Notes under the pieces: generated by a model
The model's database searches: none
Seen by the model: the letters and a program-made list of their open reading frames with translations, nothing else
What the model was told of the DNA's origin: nothing
Translations under genes and position numbers: made by a program
Part shown: positions 11,835-20,355 of the stretch, piece by piece
Layout: each line of letters begins with the position of its first letter
Position numbering within the stretch: position 1 is the first letter of the stretch
Assembly (NCBI RefSeq): GCF_900215625.1
Contig: NZ_OBEK01000001.1
Coordinates: 930,001 to 994,000 of the forward strand
Source: Terribacillus aidingensis
Lineage (GTDB): Bacteria; Bacillota; Bacilli; Bacillales; Amphibacillaceae
Direction of reading: 5' to 3'
DNA length: 64,000 bases

Positions 11835-12407
11835 ATGGATAAAGATAAAAACGTGCATCCAGATGAACAAACGCCTCTTGATTCAACCGTCAGCCAAATC
11901 GAGGAACAGGAATGGACATATGAGGACAGAGAAGAAGAGGAGCATCGCGTTCACGGTGCGACAGTGCAAGATGCACCAGCAGAACATCGACGCTATGCAG
12001 GCTTCTGGATGCGTTTCTGGGCATACTTGGCAGATCTTCTTGTCGTATTTGGTTTGACAGGCTTTCTCGTTAAGCCTTTCACGATGATTGAATCCTTCCA
12101 GGAAGCAACGCTTTGGTTCTGGAGTTTGAGTGCATTTCTAAGCGGGATTGTATTTTACGCCTATTTCATATTGATGACAAAATGGCGAGGACAGACATTG
12201 GGCAAGATGATCTTAGGTCTGCGTGTCATCCGTAAAGACGGTAAACCGCTGTCTTGGCTGGATACATTTATCCGGGAAGGTGTCGGGCGCTTCATACATC
12301 GTTTCATTTTCTGGATGTTTATCGTTTATATCGTAGTAGCTTTTACACCAAAGAAACAAGGCGTACACGATTTATTCGCGGATACACTCGTGATTCATGA
12401 GAGATAA
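11835..12407 (+). CDS. RDD-family membrane protein (YteJ-like)
   Basis: A 190-residue protein with a hydrophilic, acidic N-terminal 55 residues. An RDD domain follows: GFWMRFWAYLADLLVVFG with the Arg/Asp signature, then further membrane segments including GQTLGKMILGLRVI. RDD proteins are membrane proteins of poorly known function, some linked to transport. It is co-transcribed with sppA, with AGGAGG before ATG 11835. In B. subtilis the homologue YteJ acts with SppA in lantibiotic resistance; that role here is inference. Confidence 0.85.
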   Translation: MDKDKNVHPDEQTPLDSTVSQIEEQEWTYEDREEEEHRVHGATVQDAPAEHRRYAGFWMRFWAYLADLLVVFGLTGFLVKPFTMIESFQEATLWFWSLSAFLSGIVFYAYFILMTKWRGQTLGKMILGLRVIRKDGKPLSWLDTFIREGVGRFIHRFIFWMFIVYIVVAFTPKKQGVHDLFADTLVIHER

Positions 12408-12409
12408 AT

Positions 12410-12446
12410 AAATAGCCCTCCAGCTTATACAGCTGGAGGGCTATTT
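12410..12446. terminator. Bidirectional terminator between yteJ and clpP
   Basis: AAATAGCCCTCCAGCT pairs perfectly with AGCTGGAGGGCTATTT around a five-base loop. The A and T ends let it serve both convergent genes. Confidence 0.92.
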
Positions 12447-12454
12447 TTATGTTT

Positions 12455-13042
12455 TTATGAAGGTTTCTTTTCCATTACTTTATCAATCAAGCCATAGTTT
12501 ACAGCTTGTTCAGCAGTAAGGAAGTTGTCGCGGTCTGTATCGCGCTCAATTACTTCAAGCGGCTGGCCGCTGCGCTCTGCCATGATTTCGTTCAATTTCT
12601 TTCTCATTTCGATGATACGGCGAGCATGGATTTCGATATCACTAGCTTGACCTTGTGTACCACCTAATGGCTGGTGAATCATTACTTCACTGTTAGGAAG
12701 TGCATAACGCATGCCTTTTTCACCAGCAGTTAATAGGAATGCACCCATAGATGCAGCCATGCCAATGCAGATAGTGGATACTTTTGGCTGGATGAACTGC
12801 ATTGTATCATAGATAGCCATACCAGCAGTGATGGATCCGCCTGGTGAGTTGATGTATAGGGAAATATCTTTTTCCGGATCTTCTGCTGCTAAGAATAACA
12901 GCTGGGAAACGATGCTGTTGGCAACATTATCGTCAATCGCGCTGCCTAGCATGATGATTCGGTCTTTCAGTAAACGAGAGTAGATGTCGTAAGCACGCTC
13001 GCCTCGGTTTGTTTGTTCAATAACTGTAGGGATTAGATTCAT
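12455..13042 (-). CDS. clpP: ATP-dependent Clp protease proteolytic subunit ClpP
   Basis: A 195-residue serine protease subunit that forms the ClpP tetradecamer with ClpC, ClpX or ClpE. The catalytic triad is visible as Ser98 (GMAASMG), His123 (MIHQPLGG) and Asp172 (ERDTDRDN). Length is that of the housekeeping enzyme. It starts with ATG 13042 after GGAGG. A CtsR operator overlaps its promoter, so it is a class III heat-shock gene. Confidence 0.97.
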   Translation of the reverse strand: MNLIPTVIEQTNRGERAYDIYSRLLKDRIIMLGSAIDDNVANSIVSQLLFLAAEDPEKDISLYINSPGGSITAGMAIYDTMQFIQPKVSTICIGMAASMGAFLLTAGEKGMRYALPNSEVMIHQPLGGTQGQASDIEIHARRIIEMRKKLNEIMAERSGQPLEVIERDTDRDNFLTAEQAVNYGLIDKVMEKKPS

Positions 13043-13094
13043 GATAGATCCTCCTTTGGATATGAGCTCATTATTCTAAGTAATGACTAACCTT

Positions 13095-13124
13095 ATCTTA
13101 CCTAAAAGGTCAATAAAGGTCAAA
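13095..13124 (-). promoter_or_regulatory. clpP promoter with CtsR operator
   Basis: The plus strand reads AGGTCAATAAAGGTCAAA (13107-13124), the tandem heptad recognised by CtsR. On the minus strand TTGACC (13118-13123) and TAAGAT (13095-13100), 17 bp apart, form a sigma-A promoter whose -35 and spacer lie inside the operator. Confidence 0.88.
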
Positions 13125-13338
13125 CGATAAAGCTACTTTCTTTCGACTATTCCATCCTTCCCCAGTTTCAGAGCGTGTAAACGGTTGGTGCACTGTCTTT
13201 TGTAAGTTTGACTTTTAACCGGAATTCTCCTGCCGAGTGTATATATTTCATTATGGTTACATGTAAAAATGTTGGTTTAGAATATTTTGCTAAGTGGAAA
13301 GCAAGTACCATACCAACCATTACAATAGGAGGAATAAT

Positions 13339-14145
13339 ATGTTTAGCCATCAGAAAGTACTGCAATATCCAGCAAAACCAGATAAACCAGATGCACTATT
13401 TGCAAAAAAAATTCAAGAAATCCTTGGCGGACAGTATGGTGAGATAACGGTAGCCATGCAATACTTATTCCAAGGCTGGAGTACGCGCGGCGAAGAAAAA
13501 TATAAAGATTTAATTATGGATACAGCGGCTGAAGAAATCGGCCACGTCGAAATGATTGCAACGATGATTGCCCGTCTTCTGGATGGAGCACCAGTGAATG
13601 AACAAGAAGAAGCAGCAAAGGATCCTGTAATCAATGCAATTTTAGGCGGTATGAACCCGCAGCATGCCATCGTTTCCGGTTTGGGACCTCGTCCAGCAGA
13701 CAGTAACGGTGTACTGTGGAATGCAGGTTACATTACAGCAAGCGGCAACTTGCTCGCAGATATGCGTTCCAATATTAATGCGGAATCGCAAGGACGCCTG
13801 CAAGTAGCGCGCCTATACGAAATGACAGAAGATAAAGGTGTCCGCGATATGCTATCCTTTTTGCTAGCACGCGACACAATGCACCAAAACCAATGGATTG
13901 CTGCTGCACGTGAATTGGAAGAGAAAAACGGCATTATCGTACCGGGTTCCTTCCCGAAAGAGCTCGAAGCAGATGGTTTCTCTCACAGCCTGCTGAACTT
14001 CTCAGAAGGCGAAGATTCCAAAGAGGGAAGCTGGGCAGCAGGACAAGCTCCTGATGGCGGCGAATTCAAATACGAATCTAAACCAAAAGCACACGGCGGC
14101 CCGCAGGAACTGCAGCCAGCACCGCAGTATGTGTATCCGAAGTAA
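13339..14145 (+). CDS. Manganese catalase family protein (paralogue 1 of 3)
   Basis: A 268-residue dimanganese (non-haem) catalase of the ferritin-like YjqC/CotJC type, converting H2O2 to water and oxygen. The expected ligands are present: Glu35, Glu66, His69, Glu149 and His182, matching the pattern of Lactobacillus plantarum catalase. An upstream in-frame start at 13294 exists, but ATG 13339 is chosen because AGGAGGAA directly precedes it and the paralogues start there (MFxHxKxLQY). The C-terminal tail PQELQPAPQYVYPK is proline-rich as in CotJC-like proteins. Related genes are at 30617 and 42775. Confidence 0.9.
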   Translation: MFSHQKVLQYPAKPDKPDALFAKKIQEILGGQYGEITVAMQYLFQGWSTRGEEKYKDLIMDTAAEEIGHVEMIATMIARLLDGAPVNEQEEAAKDPVINAILGGMNPQHAIVSGLGPRPADSNGVLWNAGYITASGNLLADMRSNINAESQGRLQVARLYEMTEDKGVRDMLSFLLARDTMHQNQWIAAARELEEKNGIIVPGSFPKELEADGFSHSLLNFSEGEDSKEGSWAAGQAPDGGEFKYESKPKAHGGPQELQPAPQYVYPK

Positions 14146-14153
14146 TAAAACAG

Positions 14154-14176
14154 GACCCGCTCAGGCGGGTCTTTTT
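14154..14176 (+). terminator. Terminator after manganese catalase 1
   Basis: GACCCGC/GCGGGTC with a four-base loop and TTTTT. Confidence 0.85.
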
Positions 14177-14242
14177 CTATGAAAAGACTTGCGTGAAAAA
14201 GCGATTAACGATATAATAATCGTTGTCACATTAAATACGTAT

Positions 14243-14318
14243 GCGCTCGTAGCTCAGTCGGATAGAGCGGTGGTTTCCGGTACCACGTCTGCCGGGGGTT
14301 CGAATCCCTCCGAGCGCG
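14243..14318 (+). tRNA. tRNA-Arg (anticodon CCG)
   Basis: A 76-nt cloverleaf: acceptor GCGCTCG/CGAGCGC, D-arm GCTC/GAGC, anticodon stem GTGGT/ACCAC with loop TTCCGGT (anticodon CCG, reading CGG), and T-arm GGGGGTTCGAATCCCTC. The 3' CCA is not encoded. It marks the border between conserved genes and the AT-rich accessory stretch 14.4-19.4 kb. Confidence 0.95.
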
Positions 14319-14333
14319 CTAATAAATACAGAG

Positions 14334-14374
14334 ATAGCAAGGGTTCTGGCAGTTGCCGCCCTTGCTATTTTTTT
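14334..14374 (+). terminator. Terminator after tRNA-Arg
   Basis: ATAGCAAGGG (14334-14343) pairs with CCCTTGCTAT (14359-14368), followed by seven T residues. Confidence 0.9.
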
Positions 14375-14419
14375 GTCTAAAAAGAAAGCAATTTGCAAAC
14401 ATGAGCATTAGCACTGAAA

Positions 14420-14938
<519 letters not shown>

Positions 14939-14955
14939 CTATATCTCCTTTTGTA

Positions 14956-15408
14956 TTAATAAATTCTTTTATTACCTTTCTTTACATACTCCCAGTCTTT
15001 TTCGGTATTTTTTCGAACTCTTTGTAGAAGTTTAAATAGAATATCTACCTCTGATTCCGTAAGTCCACTTAATGCAACTTTATTGGAAAAGTCATTTTCT
15101 CTTCTAATAAATTGGTAAGCATTGTAACCCTTATCTGTCGGGAAGAGTCTTTTGATTTTTTTATTGTTCTCATCGTCTCTTCTTTCAATAAAGCCATTCA
15201 GTGCAAGCTTCTTTATCGCACGAGCTGCAGTAGTTCTGTCTACTTTTATCATTTCTGCTAACTTCTCTTGGATTATTCCTGGCGTTTCACATATCCGAAC
15301 AAGGTAAATGTATTGCCCTTTAGAAAGTTCATATTCTTTAAATTCTATATTACTAATAGAATCTAAGGCCCTGGCAATCATACCAATTTCTCTTAGAACC
15401 TCTTTCAT
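14956..15408 (-). CDS. MarR-family transcriptional regulator
   Basis: A 150-residue winged-helix regulator. The DNA-binding region is QEKLAEMIKVDRTTAARAIKKLALNGFIERRDDENNKKIKRLFPT (about residues 45-90; helix, recognition helix, basic wing), with flanking helices for dimerisation. It forms an operon with the PaiA-like acetyltransferase; the pairing resembles yybA-type MarR/GNAT pairs in Bacillus. AAGGGGGA precedes ATG 15408. An inverted repeat over its promoter suggests autoregulation. The ligand cannot be seen from sequence. Confidence 0.85.
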   Translation of the reverse strand: MKEVLREIGMIARALDSISNIEFKEYELSKGQYIYLVRICETPGIIQEKLAEMIKVDRTTAARAIKKLALNGFIERRDDENNKKIKRLFPTDKGYNAYQFIRRENDFSNKVALSGLTESEVDILFKLLQRVRKNTEKDWEYVKKGNKRIY

Positions 15409-15432
15409 ATTAAATCCCCCTTACTAAAGTAA

Positions 15433-15473
15433 TTGCTAAATACAATAGTAAAGAAATTATGTTGTATTTGCAA
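15433..15473 (-). promoter_or_regulatory. Promoter and probable operator of the marR-paiA operon
   Basis: On the minus strand TTGCAA (15468-15473), 17-bp spacer, TACTAT (15445-15450) form a sigma-A promoter. The plus-strand elements TTGCTAAATACAA (15433-15445) and TTGTATTTGCAA (15462-15473) are inverted copies flanking the core promoter. This suits binding of a dimeric MarR protein. Confidence 0.6.
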
Positions 15474-15566
15474 CAAAGTATAATGGAGTATGATCATGAT
15501 GAACAAAATTATTAGATAGTTAAATAAAAAAGTAATAATGGTTGATTTACTACCGTCGTTTTTCTA

Positions 15567-15920
15567 ATGACTGGTTGTGGCAATGATGAATTAAATGAAA
15601 TTGAAAACAGTTATGAAAAAAATACGGACCATAATCATACACACGTGGATCATGATATGAATCATTCCACTTCCGGCGACATACCAAAGCGGCTATATTA
15701 ACAAACCATGTAAGGAATGGCTGCTGGTGCGGATGCATCTATTGTAGGTGCATATGAGACCTCAGCATATCATATACAAGGATAGATAACGGGGAAGAAT
15801 TTAAGTCATAAATGGATTATAAAAGAGGTAATAGAAGGATATGAAAATCGGAATTATGTGCCCGTAGATGAGGTTATCGTTCATGCAGACCATATGGAAG
15901 GTACTTGCGGCTCCCTGTAG
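15567..15920 (+). pseudogene. Decayed ydhK-like gene (DUF1541 lipoprotein)
   Basis: In one frame from ATG 15567 the protein reads MTGCGNDELNEI and then a His/Asp-rich stretch (DHNHTHVDHDMNHS) with a stop at TAT TAA. Another frame gives GADASIVGAYETSAYHIQG, and a third HKWIIKEVIEGYENRNYVPV and VIVHADHMEG before TAG 15918-15920. These are, in order, the lipobox, His-rich region and repeat motifs of YdhK/DUF1541 proteins. At least two in-frame stops and frame changes break it, and its signal peptide start is gone. It ends 10 bp from the convergent fragment at 15930. Confidence 0.75.
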
Positions 15921-15929
15921 GTTTCATTT

Positions 15930-16082
15930 TTAAGCACAAAGATCTGTGCACTCTCTATTCATTCTAATGCACGTTACCGTCATTTTGATTTGTTCTTCCT
16001 GTAAGCATGCACCATAACAAGTATTACATGCTTCCATGCAATCTATACAAGCAGCTAAACACTCTTCATAACTTACAGGCAT
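15930..16082 (-). CDS. Truncated four-helix-bundle copper-binding protein (DUF326, Csp-like)
   Basis: A 50-codon ORF with eight cysteines in CxxxC-type spacing: ECLAACIDCMEACNTCYGAC, later CIRMNRECTDLCA. This is the N-terminal half of the cysteine-rich four-helix copper-storage/DUF326 family (YhjQ-like), normally about 105-110 residues. GAGGAAGAAAA before ATG 16082 is a usable ribosome binding site. It stops early, right where the convergent ydhK remnant ends, so it is probably a truncated, non-functional gene. Metal binding by the fragment is untested. Confidence 0.65.
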   Translation of the reverse strand: MPVSYEECLAACIDCMEACNTCYGACLQEEQIKMTVTCIRMNRECTDLCA

Positions 16083-16289
16083 TTTTCTTCCTCATCGGGA
16101 CTGAAATATTCATTGTTAGCATTCCGAGGTAAGGAGAAATAATAAAACTCCTTTACAACTGCACAGATTCTCCAAATTTAATTCAATAGAGCATAATGCG
16201 GGGGGAGAACAAAAAAAGAAATACTTACGCAACTTTCTTCATACCTTTTATGTAAGTTATGATTGAGTGCGTAAAATATTTTGTGTTAA

Positions 16290-16745
16290 TACATTTCTAA
16301 ACAAATAGAAAAAGGAAGACCTTTTCTAGTAGAAGTCAACACAATCAATCCAAATGTGCCATTTTACTTCAGATATGATCAAAGCTCTAGTGAAAAAGGA
16401 GGATATTTCGGAAATCTTTCGCAGCCATCTGGAGAGTGCGTAAAATACGTTGCTTCAGACAGAAGTGAAAAATATTTATCAACAGTAACACCTTTTATAA
16501 CAAAAGATAATGATTCAGTATACGTATATATGTTCAGAAGTACTGCCCAAGTAAAAGATTTGATTAGCAGATTGAATCAACACTTCATCATAGCTGCAGT
16601 TATAAAATTTATTTTGTTGATGGTTACAGCAATATTTTTAACTCGGGCACTTACAAATCCATTGATTAGAATGCATTGGAGACGGACCTTGGACAGCGTT
16701 CCAAAACTTAGGGACACCAGGACTAATTTAATGGAAGTAATTTAG
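16290..16745 (+). pseudogene. Fragment of a membrane sensor histidine kinase
   Basis: The frame is open from 16290 with no convincing start (GTG 16356 is possible). It encodes an extracytoplasmic-looking segment (PFLVEVNTINPNVPFYFR ... LSTVTPFITKDNDSVYVYMF), a membrane helix (AAVIKFILLMVTAIFLTRAL) and the first residues of a HAMP linker (TNPLIRM). It then runs into unrelated sequence and a stop. The dimerisation and ATPase domains are missing, and no partner response-regulator gene is nearby. I interpret it as the remnant of a two-component kinase. Confidence 0.5.
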
Positions 16746-16990
16746 AGAATTGGTACTAATGATCTGCCCACTAGAACAAGGATTCTTCAAGAAATATTTC
16801 CCGGAAAAAATGGTGCGGGCAGCAAGAGATCAAGGGTCCCCAGGTAAATAATTAAGTGTAAAACTGCTTGTTTAGTGATAAGATAGAGTTGAATACTTTT
16901 TTTAAGTGTTAGCTGAGACTCCTCCTAATATATTAGTGAGTTATCAGTTGCTGCAGGAGATCATCCTCAGTAAGGAAGGGAGTAATTTAT

Positions 16991-17638
16991 TTGGCTAGTA
17001 CACACAAGTTTTCCAAAGGGGAAGAGATATCTAATTCTATTACACACGGTATCGGAGCTCTTTTAAGCGTAGCAGCTCTAGTTATTCTTATAGTTTGCGC
17101 TTCTATGTACGGTACTGTTTGGCATATAGTTAGTTTTTCTATCTTCGGCGCAACGATGCTATTGCTTTATACATCGTCTACCCTCGTGCATAGCTTCCCT
17201 GATGGAAAGGCTAAGGATATATTTGAGATACTGGACCACTCTTCTATCTATCATTTCATTGCTGGTACATATACACCATTTATGTTAGTTGCAGTGAATG
17301 GACGACTAGGGTGGACTTTGTTCGGAATAGTATGGGGAATTGCTATATTTGGCACTGTTTTCAAAGCATATTTTGTTAAGAGATATTTGTTTACCTCGAC
17401 CATTTTATATTTAGTGATGGGGTGGATGATCGTTTTTGCTTGGAAACCTTTAAACGCTTCTATGAGCAATGAAGGAATTACCCTCCTCGCATTAGGAGGA
17501 TTAGCCTATACAATAGGTTGTATATTTTACTTGTGGAAGATGTTTAAGCACCATCACGCCGTGTGGCACTTGTTTGTGCTTGTGGGTACAATCCTACACT
17601 TTTTCTGTGTTCTTTTTTACGTACTACCAATTAAATAG
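16991..17638 (+). CDS. Hemolysin III family membrane protein (YplQ-like)
   Basis: A 215-residue integral membrane protein of the hemolysin III / adiponectin-receptor-like (PAQR) family with about seven membrane helices. Conserved motifs are SNSITHGIGALLS at the N-terminus, LDHSSIYHFIAGTYTPF in the middle and the C-terminal histidines in HHHAVWHLFVL, which form the putative metal site. The TTG start is supported by GGAAGGGAG. Despite the family name, haemolytic activity is not implied. It seems intact within an otherwise decayed stretch. Confidence 0.85.
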   Translation: MASTHKFSKGEEISNSITHGIGALLSVAALVILIVCASMYGTVWHIVSFSIFGATMLLLYTSSTLVHSFPDGKAKDIFEILDHSSIYHFIAGTYTPFMLVAVNGRLGWTLFGIVWGIAIFGTVFKAYFVKRYLFTSTILYLVMGWMIVFAWKPLNASMSNEGITLLALGGLAYTIGCIFYLWKMFKHHHAVWHLFVLVGTILHFFCVLFYVLPIK

Positions 17639-17660
17639 CCATCTTTTAAGAAGGCTATTT
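17633..17660 (+). terminator. Hairpin at the end of the hemolysin III gene
   Basis: AAATAGCC/GGCTATTT with a 12-base loop, overlapping the stop codon. There is no strong T run, so it is a weak terminator. Confidence 0.4.
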
Positions 17661-17864
17661 CGTGAGGATTGCTTTTTTGTATAAACTAAGGTTAAATTTA
17701 CTTTTATTACGTTTACAATAGTCTATTTCGCAAAGATAGCAAGATTGTGTAATAAAAATGAAGACGAGAAGTAGCTCAGACTGCAAGCCTATTTGGTATT
17801 AACTTTCATGTTAAAACTACTCATTCATCACAAATTGCCATGAATCATTATATTTTGCGTTGAA

Positions 17865-17899
17865 ATAACTCTCTTTTAAAAATGGAGAGTTATTTTTTA
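17865..17899 (+). terminator. Isolated terminator-like hairpin
   Basis: ATAACTCTC (17865-17873) pairs with GAGAGTTAT (17885-17893), followed by a run of T. No gene ends here on the plus strand. Between 17661 and 17864 I see no ORF, RNA or repeat. It may be a leftover of a lost gene or a distal stop for the hemolysin III transcript. Confidence 0.5.
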
Positions 17900-18205
17900 C
17901 CTTTATATCGAATTGCTCTTATTAATAATAGGATATCTTGTTTAATATTCAGATGGTATTCATCTGGCATCGTTCTAAGTCATACCTTAACCGGACTAGT
18001 TCCCTATATATTAGTTTCTTTTCAGCTTTGTGCACTTAGCATTCCCCTCTAACTTATTAACTTTCCCAAATTTTTGATTTCCCCTTGAATGATAGGAAAC
18101 TCGGTGAATTGTGTTTCAATTTTTCTCCCTTTACAATAACATTTTGTTCCTTCTTAACGTTGTGATAGCTCGATGAACTCACTCAAAAAGAATTCTACCT
18201 GCTAG

Positions 18206-18973
18206 TCATTTAATTGTATATTCTACACCTGAAAAGCGTAATGCATCCATAACACTTGAAAAAGTAATTATGCCTTCTAAATTTATTCCAAGTTCTACAA
18301 CATTAATAGCTAATTGAGGTCTTAAGCCTGTTATAATGGTCTGCACTCCAAGTAAATTTAGTACATTGTTAATTCTAAAAAGGTAATCAGTAACTAAGGC
18401 ATCAATCTTGTGAATACCGGAGCAGTCAATAATTAATTTGCTGACTTTATGCTTTTTCACATTCTCAGGTACAAGCTGTAAGAGTTTGGTTGCCCTGTCT
18501 TGATCTATCGCTCCTGACAAGGGAAGAACTGCTATACCGCCTAGTAGAGGCACAATTGTAGCAGTGAGTTCATTTATCTTATTATTAATTTCTCCTTGTA
18601 TTTTTTCTAGCTGTTTTTTCTCTGTAAGATCTCTCACATAAGTTTGGATAGCTTTTATATTACCTATTTTAATTGGATGACAATATAACTCAACGTCAAC
18701 AGATGTGCCATCCATTCTATATACTGTCTCTTCAATAATTTCTGCTGGTTTATTGTAAGCTCCGGATATTCTTTTTGTAATTGCAGGTTTAGATGTATCT
18801 TTAAATATAACTAAAGGACTCTGTCCAATTACTTCTTCCCTAGATGCTCTGAAAAAGACTTCAGCTGCTTTGTTTATATAAATTATTTTCAGTTGTGAAT
18901 GTACTATTAGCGGTTCTAGGGAATATTCAATTACTTCTTTGTAATTAATATCCTCAATATTCTCATTCATCAT
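18206..18973 (-). CDS. PAS-STAS protein related to RsbR stressosome proteins
   Basis: About 255 residues: an N-terminal PAS domain (EYSLEPLIVHSQLKIIYINKA ..., roughly residues 10-115) and a C-terminal STAS domain (roughly 140-250). The STAS part follows RsbR closely (GGIAVLPLSGAID ... LIIDCSGIHKID ... ITGLRPQLA). At the two positions where RsbRA carries RsbT-phosphorylated threonines (171 and 205), this protein has Gln (GAIDQDRA) and Ala (KIDALV). It may be a non-phosphorylatable stressosome-type sensor. ATG 18973 is preferred for its GGGAG site; a longer TTG start lies at 19015. No RsbS or RsbT gene is nearby. Confidence 0.75.
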   Translation of the reverse strand: MMNENIEDINYKEVIEYSLEPLIVHSQLKIIYINKAAEVFFRASREEVIGQSPLVIFKDTSKPAITKRISGAYNKPAEIIEETVYRMDGTSVDVELYCHPIKIGNIKAIQTYVRDLTEKKQLEKIQGEINNKINELTATIVPLLGGIAVLPLSGAIDQDRATKLLQLVPENVKKHKVSKLIIDCSGIHKIDALVTDYLFRINNVLNLLGVQTIITGLRPQLAINVVELGINLEGIITFSSVMDALRFSGVEYTIK

Positions 18974-19015
18974 TCTCACTCCCAAAATATAAGTTAATAC
19001 AATTGATTTTCCCAA

Positions 19016-19538
19016 TCAAGCACTAAATTATAACACTTATTGCAATAAGTAGATGCAGGTGTAAAAGTACACTTTTTATAAAGACAAGGAATATCTATAT
19101 GGAATCTGTTAATGCATATAGATTCCATGAATGTTCACCATAGTTCGTAGCTCCTCAATATTGACGCCTATTGCAAGTCTATTGTCGGTAAATGCTATAT
19201 CTAAAATAAAAATTGCTATCCCTTTAACAAATCATTCTGAATTACTTTCTGAAAATGTTCAACAAATAATCGCTAGTGAAGACATGACATTTGCAGAAAA
19301 AGAAAAACATTTTATTGATTAATAATCAACCTCAATCGGATATATTTAGGGCGCTCTTTTTCTAAAAGGAAAAATTTAACTCATATAGAGAAAGGGTCAT
19401 CTTGCTAATTAACACACTTTTAAATGGAGCCCCTGTTTAATTCAAGATTTGTATAAATAGGCTTGCCATCCAGGAATATCTCATAGGCAGTTGCATACAG
19501 TGAAGCATGGAGCAGAACATCTACAGAAATGTTCCCGC
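19016..19538. other. Intergenic stretch with no supported gene
   Basis: AT-rich DNA between the PAS-STAS gene and the GntR locus. It holds a near-palindrome ATGGAATCT...AGATTCCAT (19099-19129) and a 63-codon open frame at 19131-19322 without a ribosome binding site or recognisable product. I see no RNA gene or insertion sequence. Confidence 0.4.
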
Positions 19539-19553
19539 TTGTATACTAGTATT
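19539..19553. promoter_or_regulatory. Candidate GntR operator 1 (upstream of the regulator)
   Basis: TTGTATACTAGTATT contains the perfect palindrome ATACTAGTAT (19543-19552). The same 14-mer recurs at 20322 and, inverted with one mismatch, at 25144. It covers a possible -10 (TATACT). Its location argues that the gntR start lies downstream. Confidence 0.7.
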
Positions 19554-19593
19554 ATTTTGTCTAAACAAATTGGCAGATAAAGAGTTGATAAAA

Positions 19594-20298
19594 TTGAATA
19601 AGTTTCCTGTTCAGCGGAAGACGTTGGCGCATGATGTGTATAAGCATCTTTATACGATGATTATTACGTTGAAACACAAGCCGGGTGACATGATTTATGA
19701 GACGGCGATTGCAGATGAGCTCGGTTTAAGCAGAACGCCTGTCAGAGAAGCGATTCATTTATTAGCTGCCGAGGGTTTTGTGCAAGTTATTCCGCAGAAA
19801 GGTATCCGTGTTAGTTTTATTTCGAAAAGAAAAGTGCAAGAAGCGTTTCAGGTTCGGGAGAGTTTGGAGGTGATTGCGTTTCAGGAAGCTGCTCGCCGGT
19901 GGGATGCATCGCTTTTACAGACAAAACGGCTTCAGACAGATGTAGCATATATATTAGATCAACAAAGAGCTGCGTCGGAAAAGAAGGATGTAGATAGTTT
20001 TTATCAGCATGATGAAATGTTCCACGATAAGATTTTAGAGATGTGCGGTAATGAGACGTTAAGTGCGATTGTGCGGCAGGTGAGAGGGCATGTAAACCGA
20101 ATTCGGTACTTGGAATTCTTTGAAAGCCGGGATATGAAGCGGATCATACACGATCATGAAGAATTAATTGCCTTGATTGAGCAAAATGATGCAAACGGAG
20201 TTGTTAAGCGACTGAAGCAGCATCTTGGGAAAGCTTTTCATCACTATGACGAGATTATGGAAAAGTATAAGGATTACTTTGTAGCACAAGCTGAATAA
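19594..20298 (+). CDS. GntR/FCD-family transcriptional regulator
   Basis: A FadR-type regulator with an N-terminal winged helix (TLAHDVYKHLYTMI ... GLSRTPVREAIHLLAAEGFV) and a C-terminal FCD ligand domain. The FCD metal-site histidines appear in DEMFHDKILE, VRGHVNRIRYLE and KQHLGKAFHHY. FCD proteins usually bind carboxylates or sugar acids. An ATG at 19507 is in frame but lacks a ribosome binding site and lies upstream of the operator. TTG 19594 with AAAGAG nine bases before is preferred (about 234 residues), though uncertain. It heads the catabolic cluster 20.3-30.5 kb and probably represses it. Confidence 0.88.
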   Translation: MNKFPVQRKTLAHDVYKHLYTMIITLKHKPGDMIYETAIADELGLSRTPVREAIHLLAAEGFVQVIPQKGIRVSFISKRKVQEAFQVRESLEVIAFQEAARRWDASLLQTKRLQTDVAYILDQQRAASEKKDVDSFYQHDEMFHDKILEMCGNETLSAIVRQVRGHVNRIRYLEFFESRDMKRIIHDHEELIALIEQNDANGVVKRLKQHLGKAFHHYDEIMEKYKDYFVAQAE

Positions 20299-20321
20299 AG
20301 CAATGATACGCGATGTAAGAC

Positions 20322-20335
20322 TTGTATACTAGTAT
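20322..20335. promoter_or_regulatory. Candidate GntR operator 2 (upstream of the catabolic operon)
   Basis: TTGTATACTAGTAT is identical over 14 bp to operator 1 and lies 20 bp before the first enzyme gene of the cluster, just ahead of its AAAGGAG site. Binding here would block initiation or read-through from gntR. Confidence 0.75.
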
Positions 20336-20355
20336 GCTAAAAGGAGACTAGTACG

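Noticed and set aside
16680-16860. TatA-like fragment (FQNLGTPGLI, then stops) after the sensor-kinase remnant
   Set aside because: The match is only ten residues and the downstream frame does not follow TatA. Too weak to call.
19131-19322. 63-codon open frame upstream of the GntR locus
   Set aside because: No ribosome binding site, no recognisable motif and no neighbour context. It may be a remnant but cannot be supported as a gene.
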